From positions 186,001 through 250,000 of the forward strand of contig NZ_JAABNT010000002.1 in assembly GCF_010667575.1 (NCBI RefSeq): a stretch of 64,000 bases of DNA. The letters are read 5' to 3'. Under the pieces are notes generated by a model. The model saw only the letters and a list, made by a program, of their open reading frames with translations. It had not been told where the DNA came from and searched no databases. Each line of letters begins with the position of its first letter. Position 1 is the first letter of the stretch. This DNA comes from Sulfitobacter sediminilitoris (GTDB taxonomy: Bacteria; Pseudomonadota; Alphaproteobacteria; Rhodobacterales; Rhodobacteraceae). Below, one piece after another: positions 28,472-39,009 of this stretch. The position numbers and the translations under genes are program-made.

Positions 28472-31117
28472 TCATGATTTGGCCGCCTCTTTCAGTTTAT
28501 AGATCAGATCAAGCGCCTCTCGCGGACTGAGTTCGTCTGGGATGATCAGCGCCAATTCTTCCTCAACCTGCGACGTCTTCTGAACCGGCGGTGGGGGCGC
28601 GGGAACGGCAGAAAACAGAGGCAGATCATCAATCATGGTCTTTTGCGTCGCACCGCCTTCACGTTCGCCTTTCTCCAACGCATCCAAGACAACGCGCGCC
28701 CGGGCAATGACGCTGTCTGGCAGCCCGGCCAATTGCGCGACCTGCACGCCATAGGACCTATCCGCCGCACCTTTCCGAACTTCGTGCAGAAAGATGACCT
28801 CCCCTTCCCATTCTTTCACAGCGACGGTCGCGTTATCGACACCGTCAAGCTTCCCGGCGAGCGCGGTCATCTCATGGTAATGCGTCGCAAAGAGCGCCCG
28901 AGATTTATTCACATCATGCAGATGCTCAAGCGTGGCCCAAGCGATGGAGAGGCCATCATAGGTTGCCGTTCCCCTTCCGATTTCATCCAAGATCACCAGC
29001 GCCCGGTCATCTGCCTGATTGAGAATCGCGGCCGTCTCGACCATCTCGACCATGAAAGTGGACCGCCCCCGTGCCAGATCGTCAGAGGCGCCAACCCGGC
29101 TGAACAACTGGCTTACGATACCGATGTGAGCCTTCGAAGCAGGCACAAAACTGCCCATCTGGGCCATCAGCGCAATTAACGCATTTTGCCTAAGAAAGGT
29201 CGATTTACCCGCCATGTTCGGACCGGTGAGCAACCAGATATTCGCAGCGTCGCTTTCCGCGCTCAGATCGCAGTCATTTGCGATGAAAGGATCTCCGGAC
29301 TGTTGTGCCAGCGCCCGTTCGACAACAGGATGACGCCCTCCTTCGATATGAAACGCACGGCTTTGATCAACCTTGGGCCGGACCCAGTTTTCGGCAGTCG
29401 CAAGATCAGCAAGGGACAGGGCCAGATCAATCTCGGCGATTGCAGCCGATGTTTGCCCGATATCGGTAGCACTTTCGAGAATTGCCGTTTTAAGCCTTTC
29501 ATAGAGCCGCTTTTCGATCTCAAGCGCGTGGTTCCCGGCATTAAGGATCTTTGTTTCCAGCTCGGACAGCTCAACAGTCGTGAACCGCACCTGATTGGCG
29601 GTGGTCTGGCGATGAATGAAGGTTTCAGAGAATGGTGCCGACAGCATTTTTTCTGCATGGGTTGCCGTCGTCTCGATGAAATAGCCAAGAACATTGTTGT
29701 GCTTGATTTTCAGAGACGAAATCCCCGTATCAGAGACGAATTGCTGCTGCATGCCGGCAATCACACCGCGCCCTTCGTCGCGTAACGTTCGGGCTTCATC
29801 CAATTCGGCGTCATACCCCGGTGCGACGAATCCGCCATCGCGGGCCAACAACGGTGGTTCCGCCACCAGCGCCTGATCCAGAAGATCAATCAGCGGCGTA
29901 TGCCCGCCAAGATCAGAAACGGCGTCGGACAACAATTGGGTTAAATCTTGTGGGCCAAGCAGTTCGGCAAGTCGTTCTGCCTCTGCCAGCCCGTTTCGGA
30001 TGGCGGCAAGGTCCCTTGGTCCACCCCGGTCAAGCGACAGGCGCGACAGGGCGCGGTCAAGATCCGGGATCTTGCGCAGGGTTTCCCGCAGGTCGCGTGT
30101 CAGCCGCATGTTTTCAAAGCCGAAACTGACCGCATCAAGCCGGTCGTTGATTATGTCCAGAACCCTAGACGGGCTTGAAATTCGTCGCTCAAGCAGCCGT
30201 GCCCCGACAGCGGTACAGGTCCTGTCCATCAAACCCAGCAGAGAACCGGCGCGGCCACCGCCCAGAGCATGGGTCAGTTCCAGATTGCGCCGGGTTGCTG
30301 CATCAATCTGAACGGTGCGGGCCTCGCTTTCTTTTTGCGGTGGACGCAACAGGGGCAGTTTGCCCTTTTGGGTGATTTCCAGATAGGAAATCAGGGCACC
30401 CATGGCCGATACCTCGGCCCTTTCAAAAGAGCCGAAAGCGTCCAGCGTGGCGATGCCAAACAGATCGCAGATGCGTTTTTCAGCGCTGGTGCTGTCAAAA
30501 GCCGACCGTGCCAAACCAGTCAGCGCAATCCCGAATTCAGAGACTAATTCGTATAGTTCAGACTCTTTCGCCTCAGATACGATCAGTTCAGAAGGACTGA
30601 GGCGAGCGAGTTCCGGGCCCAGCCGGACAGAGGGCAACGGCATCACGTGAAAAGCGCCGGTCGAAATATCTACCCAGGCCAGGGCGCAGGAATCGCGCAC
30701 TTCGGCGAACGCAGCCAGGTAATTGTGCCTGCGCGCCTCAAGCAATGAATCCTCCGTCAGGGTGCCGGGGGTGACAAGGCGTACCACGTCCCGTTTCACA
30801 ATCGCTTTGTACCCACGCTTCTTTGCTTCCGCCGGGCTTTCCATCTGTTCGCAAACAGCCACGCGAAAGCCTTTGCGGATCAACGTAAGCAGATACCCTT
30901 CGGCTGCATGCACCGGAACGCCACACATCGGAATGTCTTCACCGTCATGCTTTCCGCGCTTTGTCAGCGCGATATCAAGCGCTTCGGCTGCGGCAACCGC
31001 ATCTTCGAAGAACATCTCGTAGAAATCGCCCATCCGGTAGAACAGCAGCGCTCCTTCGTGCGCTGCTTTGATCTGCAGATATTGCGCCATCATCGGCGTG
31101 GTTTTTGCGTCACTCAC
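28472..31117 (-). CDS. mutS: DNA mismatch repair protein MutS
   Basis: Mismatch recognition ATPase. 881 residues. The N-terminal mismatch-reading Phe and Glu are in MGDFYEMFFED (residues 25-35); Walker A LTGPNMAGKST is near residue 640 and Walker B VILDEIGRGTATYDG near residue 715. Start is GTG 31117, preceded by GGGGAG at 7 nt. It is divergent from the GT61 gene and convergent with grpE. Confidence 0.97.
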   Translation of the reverse strand: MSDAKTTPMMAQYLQIKAAHEGALLFYRMGDFYEMFFEDAVAAAEALDIALTKRGKHDGEDIPMCGVPVHAAEGYLLTLIRKGFRVAVCEQMESPAEAKKRGYKAIVKRDVVRLVTPGTLTEDSLLEARRHNYLAAFAEVRDSCALAWVDISTGAFHVMPLPSVRLGPELARLSPSELIVSEAKESELYELVSEFGIALTGLARSAFDSTSAEKRICDLFGIATLDAFGSFERAEVSAMGALISYLEITQKGKLPLLRPPQKESEARTVQIDAATRRNLELTHALGGGRAGSLLGLMDRTCTAVGARLLERRISSPSRVLDIINDRLDAVSFGFENMRLTRDLRETLRKIPDLDRALSRLSLDRGGPRDLAAIRNGLAEAERLAELLGPQDLTQLLSDAVSDLGGHTPLIDLLDQALVAEPPLLARDGGFVAPGYDAELDEARTLRDEGRGVIAGMQQQFVSDTGISSLKIKHNNVLGYFIETTATHAEKMLSAPFSETFIHRQTTANQVRFTTVELSELETKILNAGNHALEIEKRLYERLKTAILESATDIGQTSAAIAEIDLALSLADLATAENWVRPKVDQSRAFHIEGGRHPVVERALAQQSGDPFIANDCDLSAESDAANIWLLTGPNMAGKSTFLRQNALIALMAQMGSFVPASKAHIGIVSQLFSRVGASDDLARGRSTFMVEMVETAAILNQADDRALVILDEIGRGTATYDGLSIAWATLEHLHDVNKSRALFATHYHEMTALAGKLDGVDNATVAVKEWEGEVIFLHEVRKGAADRSYGVQVAQLAGLPDSVIARARVVLDALEKGEREGGATQKTMIDDLPLFSAVPAPPPPVQKTSQVEEELALIIPDELSPREALDLIYKLKEAAKS

Positions 31118-31254
31118 GAAAGTCTCCCCATTCCACCATGTCTGTACAAAACCACGGTTCCGGGGGAAAGGGGCGCTTGCCGCGCCTTGACGGTGGACGG
31201 GTCAGCGATGCGTGTTAAAACAAGAAAAGTCCAAGCAGAAGCAGGCCAACTGTC

Positions 31255-32985
31255 GTGCGCAATAAGGTCGATTTTACCTTGCCCCCGGATGTGCTGTTCC
31301 TGAATCCCTGGCGGGATCCGGGACTGCGTTTGCTGTTGGAGCCAGAGTTTGTCTGGCGCCCCATGCCCAAAGCGCGGATAACTGGCTTTGCAGCCAGCGA
31401 ACACGACGAGATTAATCAGCGGATCAAGGGGCTGATCCGAAGTGCAGTGCAGACGCGGACCTTTTCAAAAGCGATCGAATATAACTCCGTGCCTGTTGTC
31501 CTTGATAAGGCAAGTTTTCGCAAATCCTATGTTCAGGCGCGGGACAGATTGGTTCTGACCGGCGCTGCGGGCAATCGCTTGATCAATCGGTTCAGGTGGG
31601 AGAACGAAGACACTCTGGCTGATGTCGACCAACGGCTTGCCGATTACTTTGCCAATTGCAGCGCCGGAAATGAGGGCAAGGAAATTCCTCTCTATGCCGG
31701 GCTTTTAGACCCTTCGGTCCCTTTCGCGATCGAGTGTCGTAATACCTTTAATTACTACCATTTCATCACTGAATCGCTTTGCCAACTGACAGTTCTGGAT
31801 GGTTTGGGTTTCGAGGGTGACATCTATTTTCACTTCCCCAATCAGGAAGAGCGTCAGCGACCTTTTGCGCAAGCCTATGCCGAAGCGCTTTTCCCTGAGT
31901 TTGAAGGCCGTGTGTTTTTCGAACGTGTGCCGAAAGACTACAACAGCGTGTTGTCGACCTATGATCTGATCGGCGGTCATTATCAGGCACCACCTTCGGT
32001 GATCGCGGGGATGAACCGGTTTGCCCCCGACGCAATCAAGAACCATGGTGGCGTTCAGGCCTTGGGCGCCCGGTCTGCCTTGTCCATGAACGTTGTGAAT
32101 TCCGCGCTGTTGGCGTTGAGAGCGCGCGCGCTCAAGGCGATTGAGGGCCGTGATTTCAGCCATTTGCCAAAGAAGTTCTTTGTAGGACGCGACACTCGGC
32201 TGAGCCGCGTCCGGCACATGGACGGCGAGGACAAGCTGTTTGAGCATCTTGAGATGTTCGGTTTCGAATATGTCGTTTTCGAAAGCCTGAGCCCGCTAGA
32301 GCAGATTGCGATCATGGCGAATGCCGAGATGATGGTGTCCTATCACGGGGCCGGTTTCACCAACATGCTTTTTGCCGGGCCGCAAACTTATGTCATCGAA
32401 ATTGGAACGGTTCAGACTGCACGGCACCGTTGGGGTGATTTTTGGCCCTTGGCGCACGCATCGCAGTGCAAATACGTCAATTTCTTTTGTGATCTCAAGT
32501 CTGAAAATCCCCTTATAGAGCCTGATTTCCAATCTGAAGGCCTGATCCCTGTGTCGATGTCTGACAAGGCGATCGGGCAGATCATGGCGTTTGTTGTATC
32601 CCTGTTGGGCCAATACCCAGAATTGAAATCGCCCGCTGTCGTCTCAGAACTGGCAAAGGAGTTGCTTGAGGTTGGCGGTGCGGAACAGGCGATCGGTTTG
32701 CTGGATAAACACAAGGACATGGCTGCGCAGAACGCTGAGCTGTGTCTGCTGAAGGCGGACTGTCACAAGGATCTGGATGAGCCGAAATCGGAACTGGTTG
32801 CGCTGGATATGGCGCACAAGGCTGATCCGACACGCTGGCAAACGCTGGTTCGGATTATCTGGTGTGCGAACCGCTGTGAACGGCCACAGGTGATCCGCTG
32901 GGCGCTGTCGCGGCTCAAGACCGATTTCCCGCAACGGCACGACGCATTTGTCAGCAACCATGAATGGGTGCGCTACGTCGCCTGA
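31255..32985 (+). CDS. GT61-like glycosyltransferase with C-terminal TPR-like part
   Basis: A 576-residue soluble protein. The GT61 family hallmark is clear near residues 360-376: MMVSYHGAGFTNMLFAGP, a glycine-rich sugar-donor site, with ECRNTFNYYHFITESLCQ near residue 160 as the family signature. The C-terminal 100 residues are helical and TPR-like. GTG 31255 is the start with a weak SD. It stands between mutS and maeB with no related gene, so its product (capsule, lipopolysaccharide or other glycan) is unknown. Confidence 0.8.
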   Translation: MRNKVDFTLPPDVLFLNPWRDPGLRLLLEPEFVWRPMPKARITGFAASEHDEINQRIKGLIRSAVQTRTFSKAIEYNSVPVVLDKASFRKSYVQARDRLVLTGAAGNRLINRFRWENEDTLADVDQRLADYFANCSAGNEGKEIPLYAGLLDPSVPFAIECRNTFNYYHFITESLCQLTVLDGLGFEGDIYFHFPNQEERQRPFAQAYAEALFPEFEGRVFFERVPKDYNSVLSTYDLIGGHYQAPPSVIAGMNRFAPDAIKNHGGVQALGARSALSMNVVNSALLALRARALKAIEGRDFSHLPKKFFVGRDTRLSRVRHMDGEDKLFEHLEMFGFEYVVFESLSPLEQIAIMANAEMMVSYHGAGFTNMLFAGPQTYVIEIGTVQTARHRWGDFWPLAHASQCKYVNFFCDLKSENPLIEPDFQSEGLIPVSMSDKAIGQIMAFVVSLLGQYPELKSPAVVSELAKELLEVGGAEQAIGLLDKHKDMAAQNAELCLLKADCHKDLDEPKSELVALDMAHKADPTRWQTLVRIIWCANRCERPQVIRWALSRLKTDFPQRHDAFVSNHEWVRYVA

Positions 32986-33040
32986 TTGTACGTCTTTGCG
33001 AACAAAGCTACGGTGCGCAAAACAAAGGAATTCACCACCC

Positions 33041-35299
33041 GTGTCCAAGAATCGTATCACCTCAGAAGAGGCTCTTGCCTTTCATCTGGAGCCGACGCCC
33101 GGCAAGTTTGAAATCACCGCCACCGTTCCAATGACAACGCAGCGCGATTTGTCCCTCGCCTATTCGCCCGGCGTTGCCGTGCCTTGCGAGGCGATCGCGG
33201 AAAACCCTGAAACGGCATACGATTATACCAACAAGGGCAACCTTGTCGCTGTCATATCCAACGGAACGGCGGTTCTGGGCCTTGGGAACCTCGGCGCCTT
33301 GGCATCCAAGCCGGTGATGGAAGGCAAGGCGGTTCTCTTCAAACGGTTCGCGGATGTAAACTCAATCGATATCGAACTGGATACCGAAGACACAGATGCC
33401 TTCATCAACGCGGTCAAGCTGATGGGGCCGACCTTTGGCGGCATCAACCTTGAAGACATCAAGGCGCCTGAGTGTTTTATCATCGAACAGCGTCTGAAAG
33501 AAGAGATGGATATTCCCGTCTTTCATGATGATCAGCATGGGACAGCGGTGATCTGTGCGGCGGGGCTGCTGAACGCGCTGCATATATCAGGGAAAAAGAT
33601 TGAGGATGTCCGCATTGTCCTGAACGGTGCCGGGGCTGCAGGGATTGCCTGCCTTGAACTGCTCAAGGCGATGGGAGCCAAGCAAGACAATTGCATCATG
33701 TGTGACACCAAGGGCGTCATCTATCAGGGCCGAACGGAAGGGATGAACCAGTGGAAGTCCGCCCATGCGGCGAACACCAAGCTGCGTACCCTGGAAGAAG
33801 CGATGAAAGACGCCGACGTGTTTCTGGGTGTTTCCGTCAAGGGGGCGGTGACGCAGGACATGGTCGCCAGTATGGCGGATGATCCGGTGATCTTTGCCAT
33901 GGCGAACCCCGATCCCGAGATTACGCCCGAAGAGGCACATGAAGTCCGGATGGATGCCATCGTAGCTACCGGGCGTTCGGATTACCCCAATCAGGTGAAT
34001 AACGTTCTTGGTTTTCCTTACCTCTTCCGGGGCGCTCTTGATATCAATGCACGTGCCATCAACGATGAGATGAAGATCGCCTGCGCCCATGCGCTGGCCA
34101 ATCTTGCCCGCGAGGATGTGCCAGACGAAGTGGCGCTGGCCTATGGCAAGACGCTGAGTTTCGGGCGGGATTACATCATCCCGACGCCCTTTGATCCGCG
34201 TCTTATTCATCGGATCCCGCCAGCGGTGGCCAAGGCAGGCATGGATACCGGTGCTGCGCGCCGTCCCATTATCGATATGGACGCCTATGAGCTGACGCTG
34301 AAGTCCCGGATGGATCCGACGGCCAATATTCTACGTGGCATCAACGCCCGTGCGCGGGCCAATCAGGCGCGGATGATCTTTGCCGAAGGCGACGATCCGC
34401 GCGTTCTGCGTGCGGCTGTCACCTATCAGCGGTCTGGCCTTGGGAAGGCGCTTGTTGTTGGACGTCCTGACGACGTGAAGAAAAAGCTGGAAGAAGCCGG
34501 GATGTCGGACGCTGTGCGCGAGCTTGAGATCGTGAATGCAGCCAAGACAGATCATCTCGAAACCTACAAAACGTTTCTTTACAACCGACTGCAAAGACGC
34601 GGTCACGATGCAAAGGACATTCACCGGCTTGCGGCGCGGGACCGCCATGTATTTGGCGCCCTGATGCTGGCCCATGGACATGGCGATGGATTGGTCACGG
34701 GTGCGACACGCAAGTCAGCTCATGTGTTGGAAAGGCTGAACCACGTGTTCGAGGCAAACCCGGAGCATGGTGCGGCGGGGTTCACCGCGTTGCTGCACAA
34801 GGGGCGGATTGTGTTCATCGCCGATACGCTGGTGCATGAATGGCCCAATGAAAACGACTTGGCCAATATTGCCGAACGCGGCGCGAAAGTCGTCCGCCAT
34901 CTGGGGCTGGAACCGCGTGTCGCATTCGTCAGCTTTTCAACCTTTGGGTATCCGGTGTCGGAACGTGCCGAAAAGATGCATCAGGCGCCCAAGGTGCTCG
35001 ACGCGCGTGGCGTGGATTTTGAGTATGAAGGCGAGATGACCGTCGATGTGGCCCTGAACGTTCAGGCGCAGGCGCAATATCCGTTTTCGCGATTGACCGG
35101 CCCTGCGAACATCCTTGTTGTTCCAGCACGCCATTCGGCCAGCATTTCGGTAAAGCTGATGCAAGAGATGGCTGGCGCGACGGTGATTGGTCCCATTCTG
35201 ACCGGGCTCGATAAGTCCATTCAGATCTGTTCCACCACGGCGACGGCGAACGATATCCTGAACATGGCCGTTCTTGCGGCCTGCAAGGTTGGCGAATGA
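33041..35299 (+). CDS. maeB: NADP-dependent malic enzyme with PTA domain
   Basis: Oxidative decarboxylation of malate to pyruvate, yielding NADPH. 752 residues, the MaeB length. The N-terminal malic enzyme (SLAYSPGVAVPCEAI; DIPVFHDDQHGTAVI; VLNGAGAAGIACLEL) is fused to a C-terminal phosphotransacetylase-like domain (from about residue 435) that binds regulators rather than catalysing. I chose GTG 33041, with AAAGGA about 11 nt before, over an upstream ATG at 32948 that would overlap the previous gene. It overlaps the ribokinase-like gene (ATGA at 35296). Confidence 0.96.
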   Translation: MSKNRITSEEALAFHLEPTPGKFEITATVPMTTQRDLSLAYSPGVAVPCEAIAENPETAYDYTNKGNLVAVISNGTAVLGLGNLGALASKPVMEGKAVLFKRFADVNSIDIELDTEDTDAFINAVKLMGPTFGGINLEDIKAPECFIIEQRLKEEMDIPVFHDDQHGTAVICAAGLLNALHISGKKIEDVRIVLNGAGAAGIACLELLKAMGAKQDNCIMCDTKGVIYQGRTEGMNQWKSAHAANTKLRTLEEAMKDADVFLGVSVKGAVTQDMVASMADDPVIFAMANPDPEITPEEAHEVRMDAIVATGRSDYPNQVNNVLGFPYLFRGALDINARAINDEMKIACAHALANLAREDVPDEVALAYGKTLSFGRDYIIPTPFDPRLIHRIPPAVAKAGMDTGAARRPIIDMDAYELTLKSRMDPTANILRGINARARANQARMIFAEGDDPRVLRAAVTYQRSGLGKALVVGRPDDVKKKLEEAGMSDAVRELEIVNAAKTDHLETYKTFLYNRLQRRGHDAKDIHRLAARDRHVFGALMLAHGHGDGLVTGATRKSAHVLERLNHVFEANPEHGAAGFTALLHKGRIVFIADTLVHEWPNENDLANIAERGAKVVRHLGLEPRVAFVSFSTFGYPVSERAEKMHQAPKVLDARGVDFEYEGEMTVDVALNVQAQAQYPFSRLTGPANILVVPARHSASISVKLMQEMAGATVIGPILTGLDKSIQICSTTATANDILNMAVLAACKVGE

Positions 35300-36168
35300 T
35301 CTGGAACCTCGGCTCAATCAATGCGGATAATTTCTATCATTTGAGCCATTTGCCCGCGCCGGGTGAAACCATCGCTGCCACACGTTTTCATCAGGGGCTG
35401 GGTGGAAAAGGGGCGAATATGTCGGTTGCTGCCGCTCGCGCGGCGGCGCGGGTGGCGCACATCGGTGCAGTAGGGCCTGAAGGCAAATGGGCGGTCGACC
35501 GTTTGCTGGAATACGGCGTCGATACCCGGCACATCGCGCAGGTAGAGGTTGCAACAGGACATGCCAATATCAACGTGGATGCGGCTGGCGAGAATAATAT
35601 CGTCCTTTTCACCGGTGCAAATCACGCCATCACGGATCAGATGATCGGCGCCGCATTGTCAGAGGCGAGCCCAGGTGATTTTTTGCTCATGCAGAATGAA
35701 ACCTCGGGACAGAGTTACGCGGCGCGGACCGGAAAGACACTGGGACTGCGCTTTGCCTATGCCGCAGCGCCTTTTTCGTCTCAGGCGGTTCAGGCTGTCA
35801 TCAATCATATTGACCTGTTGGTGCTGAACGCGGTTGAAGCCGCCCAATTGCAGGAGGAAACCGGGCAACGAATTGAGGATTTGCCCATTGATGATATCAT
35901 CGTCACTCTGGGGGCGGATGGGTGCAAATGGGTCTCTAATAAAGGGAAAACAGCCCAGGAATTCGCTTCCTACCCTGTGGAAGTTGTCAATACAACAGGG
36001 GCAGGTGATACGTTCACTGGCTATCTGATCGCTGGCTTGGACAGGGGGCTGCCGATGCCAGACGCCATTGATCTGGCGATGCGCGCCGGGGCGTTGATGG
36101 TCACGCGAGAGGGGACGGCGGATGTGATCCCGGATCTCAAAGAGATTCAGGATCACGACTTTTCCTAA
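35296..36168 (+). CDS. PfkB family carbohydrate kinase, ribokinase-like
   Basis: A 290-residue sugar kinase. The first PfkB motif is GLGGKGANMSVAAARAAARV (residues 34-53), as in ribokinase, and the second, with the catalytic Asp, is NTTGAGDTFTGYL near residue 233. Substrate is probably ribose or a related sugar, but no rbs transporter is nearby. Translationally coupled to maeB; shares the CTAA stop overlap with msrA. Confidence 0.88.
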   Translation: MIWNLGSINADNFYHLSHLPAPGETIAATRFHQGLGGKGANMSVAAARAAARVAHIGAVGPEGKWAVDRLLEYGVDTRHIAQVEVATGHANINVDAAGENNIVLFTGANHAITDQMIGAALSEASPGDFLLMQNETSGQSYAARTGKTLGLRFAYAAAPFSSQAVQAVINHIDLLVLNAVEAAQLQEETGQRIEDLPIDDIIVTLGADGCKWVSNKGKTAQEFASYPVEVVNTTGAGDTFTGYLIAGLDRGLPMPDAIDLAMRAGALMVTREGTADVIPDLKEIQDHDFS

Positions 36169-36830
36169 TTCACAAATGGCGCATCACTGCCCCACAATTG
36201 CTTGACACGTGCGTCCCGACCGCAATTCTTACGATAGCGTTTGTAGGCGGTCGATTTTTTGACGCCAAGGCCAACTGAGGTCACCGCCAGCCGGTCGCTG
36301 CTTTTGTAGTAATTCTGATGATAATCGTCCGCCGGATAGAATTTCGACGGTCCAAGGATCGGCGTTACGATGGTTTGACCCAGCTCTGCCTGTGCTTTGC
36401 GCTTCGCTTGTTCCGCGGCAGCGCGCTGGGCGTCGTTTGCGGGAAAGATCGCCGTTCGATAGCTTGCGCCTCGGTCGCAGAACTGGCCGCCCGCATCTGT
36501 CGGATCAATCGAACGGAAAAACAGGTCAAGAATTGTATCACGGCTGACGACATCAGGGTCGAACTGGATCTGCACCGCTTCATAATGCCCCGTTCCCCCT
36601 GCGGTCACCTGTTTGTAGGTCGGGTTGCCAGTCTTGCCGCCGGCAAAACCGGAAACGGCCTCTTTGACACCGGATACGGATTCGAAATCAGATTCGACGC
36701 ACCAAAAACATCCACCCGCCACTGTCAGCGTCTCAATCCCTGCGGCGCGTGCCGTGGTTGATTGAGCGCACAACCCCACTGCGATAAGCCCGGCCAGGAT
36801 GAATGCCTTCAAGGTTGAGATATGTAGCAT
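36165..36830 (-). CDS. msrA: Peptide-methionine (S)-S-oxide reductase, secreted form
   Basis: Repairs methionine-S-sulfoxide in proteins. 221 residues. The catalytic motif GCFWCVES begins at residue 40. The N-terminus (MLHISTLKAFILAGLIAVGL...ARA) is a clear signal peptide, so this is a periplasmic MsrA, unlike the cytoplasmic majority. The C-terminal resolving-cysteine region shows SDRLAVTSV then a Cys-rich tail. It is convergent with the ribokinase gene. Confidence 0.93.
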   Translation of the reverse strand: MLHISTLKAFILAGLIAVGLCAQSTTARAAGIETLTVAGGCFWCVESDFESVSGVKEAVSGFAGGKTGNPTYKQVTAGGTGHYEAVQIQFDPDVVSRDTILDLFFRSIDPTDAGGQFCDRGASYRTAIFPANDAQRAAAEQAKRKAQAELGQTIVTPILGPSKFYPADDYHQNYYKSSDRLAVTSVGLGVKKSTAYKRYRKNCGRDARVKQLWGSDAPFVN

Positions 36831-36977
36831 CGCTGTCTCCTTTTCTTTCAGGCTGAACTTCCTGTCAGGCTAGCGCAATGCACAGCGCCGTCACCTCACG
36901 CGCAGGTGATGGTACTTTACCGCTTGGCACAGAGCCGTAACATTTCTAGCGTCGCGAACGGAATGGGAGAGTGTTTC

Positions 36978-37667
36978 ATGCGTATTGCGATGTGGTCCGG
37001 GCCGCGTAATCTGAGCACGGCAATGATGTACAGCTTTGGCGCGCGGACCGATTTCGCGGTGATGGATGAGCCGTTTTATGCGGCCTATCTGGCGCGGACC
37101 GGGCTGGAGCATCCGATGCGGGATGAAATCATCAGTACGCATGAAACAGACCCTAACAAGGTTGATTTGGCGTGTCGCCGCGAGGGTAAGCCCCATCTTT
37201 ATATGAAGCACATGCCACATCACATGTGCGATGATTTCCCCATGGGATGGTCAAAGGACTGTGTGCATGTCCATTTGATCCGAAATCCGGCGCGGGTCAT
37301 TGCCAGCTATGCCGCCAAACGCGAAGCGCCGACACTTGAGGATATTGGATTCGTGCAACAGCAGGTGATCTATGGGCAGCTGGGCGGCGTAGTGGTCGAC
37401 AGTACGGATATCCGTGCCGATCCGGAAACGAAGTTGCGCAAGCTTTGCGATGCGATTGATCTGGCGTTCGATCCTGCGATGCTTGGTTGGTCCGCTGGGC
37501 CGCGCCCCGAAGATGGCGTTTGGGCAAAGCATTGGTACGGAGCGGTCCACCGCAGCAGCGGATTTGCCGGAGCGGAGGGCGATATGCCCAAGTTAGAGCC
37601 TGATATGGAGGCTTTGATGGAGGTCGCGCTGCCCTACTACGAAAGCATGGCAGCGCAGAAGATCTAA
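36978..37667 (+). CDS. Sulfotransferase-like protein
   Basis: A 229-residue P-loop protein. [20 protein letters not shown] at the N-terminus resembles the PAPS 5'-phosphosulfate-binding loop, and [18 protein letters not shown] (near 95-112) is the 3'-phosphate region of sulfotransferases. The protein lacks a signal peptide. I chose ATG 36978 with GGAGAG, spacing 6, over ATG 36906. The substrate is unknown. Its end shares CTAA with argG. Confidence 0.8.
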   Translation: MRIAMWSGPRNLSTAMMYSFGARTDFAVMDEPFYAAYLARTGLEHPMRDEIISTHETDPNKVDLACRREGKPHLYMKHMPHHMCDDFPMGWSKDCVHVHLIRNPARVIASYAAKREAPTLEDIGFVQQQVIYGQLGGVVVDSTDIRADPETKLRKLCDAIDLAFDPAMLGWSAGPRPEDGVWAKHWYGAVHRSSGFAGAEGDMPKLEPDMEALMEVALPYYESMAAQKI

Positions 37668-38884
37668 CCTTTGAGCCGCTTGTCGCGTGCCGCCAAAAGC
37701 TTGAGCCGCAAGGCGTTCAACTGGATGAACCCTGCCGCGTCTTTCTGGTCATAAGCGCCGGCGTCATCTTCGAACGTCACATGCGCTTCGGAATAAAGCG
37801 AATGATCCGACCAGCGGCCCACAGTCCGCGCGTGACCCTTGTACAGCTTCAGCCGCACGGTGCCCGTGACATGGGTCTGGCTCGCGTCGATGGCGGCCTG
37901 AAGCATCGTACGTTCGGGCGAGAACCAGAAACCGTTATAGATCAGCTCTGCATAGCGCGGCATCAGCTCGTCCTTGAGGTGCATCGCACCGCGGTCAAGC
38001 GTGATGGATTCAATGCCGCGGTGCGCCTCAAGCAGCAGCGTGCCGCCTGGCGTTTCGTAGATACCGCGTGACTTCATCCCGACAAAGCGTCCTTCGACCA
38101 GGTCAAGACGTCCGCAACCGTGCTTGCCGCCCAACTCGTTCAGCTTGGTCAGGATCGTGGCGGGCGACATCGCCTCACCATTGATGGACACAGCATCGCC
38201 GCGCTCAAATCCGATCTCGACATACTCCGGCTCGTCCGGTGCTTTTTCCGGATCGACGGTGCGCTGATAGACGTAATCGGGCGCGTCCACAGCCGGGTCT
38301 TCCAGCACTTTGCCCTCGGAAGAGGTGTGCAGCAGGTTCGCGTCCACGCTGAACGGCGCTTCGCCACGCTTGTCTTTCGCAATCGGGATCTGGTTCTTTT
38401 CTGCAAAGTCGAGAAGCTTGGTGCGGCTGGATAGATCCCACTCACGCCACGGCGCAATTACCTTGATATCGGGGTTCAGCGCGTAGGCGGCCAGTTCGAA
38501 ACGCACCTGATCGTTGCCCTTGCCGGTTGCCCCGTGGGCCACGGCATCGGCGCCGGTTTCAGCGGCGATTTCAACGAGCCGTTTGGAAATCAATGGCCGC
38601 GCGATGGAGGTACCCAACAGGTACAGTCCTTCGTAGACGGCATTGGCGCGAAACATGGGAAAGACGAAATCGCGGACGAATTCTTCTCGCACATCTTCGA
38701 TATAGATATCGGAGGCACCCATCATCTCGGCCTTCTTGCGCGCTGGCTCAAGCTCTTCGCCCTGGCCAAGGTCGGCGGTGAAGGTGACGACCTCGCAACC
38801 GTATTCGGTTTGCAGCCACTTGAGGATGATCGAGGTATCAAGACCGCCGGAATAGGCGAGCACAACTTTTTTGGGCGCGGACAT
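37664..38884 (-). CDS. argG: Argininosuccinate synthase
   Basis: Joins citrulline and aspartate in arginine synthesis. 406 residues. The PP-loop ATP pyrophosphatase motif is AYSGGLDTS (residues 10-18); [16 protein letters not shown] and [17 protein letters not shown] are typical. I chose ATG 38884 with AAGGGA ahead, over the longer frame to 39037. It is divergent from ilvA. Confidence 0.97.
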   Translation of the reverse strand: MSAPKKVVLAYSGGLDTSIILKWLQTEYGCEVVTFTADLGQGEELEPARKKAEMMGASDIYIEDVREEFVRDFVFPMFRANAVYEGLYLLGTSIARPLISKRLVEIAAETGADAVAHGATGKGNDQVRFELAAYALNPDIKVIAPWREWDLSSRTKLLDFAEKNQIPIAKDKRGEAPFSVDANLLHTSSEGKVLEDPAVDAPDYVYQRTVDPEKAPDEPEYVEIGFERGDAVSINGEAMSPATILTKLNELGGKHGCGRLDLVEGRFVGMKSRGIYETPGGTLLLEAHRGIESITLDRGAMHLKDELMPRYAELIYNGFWFSPERTMLQAAIDASQTHVTGTVRLKLYKGHARTVGRWSDHSLYSEAHVTFEDDAGAYDQKDAAGFIQLNALRLKLLAARDKRLKG

Positions 38885-39009
38885 GGGATTCCCTTTCTGA
38901 CTTGGCCCGCGAGGTATCCGGTTTTCGCAAGCTGGGCAAGATGAGCCTGCCGCGTTGACCTCTTTGCCCTGCATCCCTATCGAAGAGAAAGGCACCGGGA
39001 GGCATCGCC

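Noticed and set aside
32948-33040. Upstream start for maeB
   Set aside because: It would overlap the GT61 gene and lies before the conserved N-terminus; GTG 33041 fits better.
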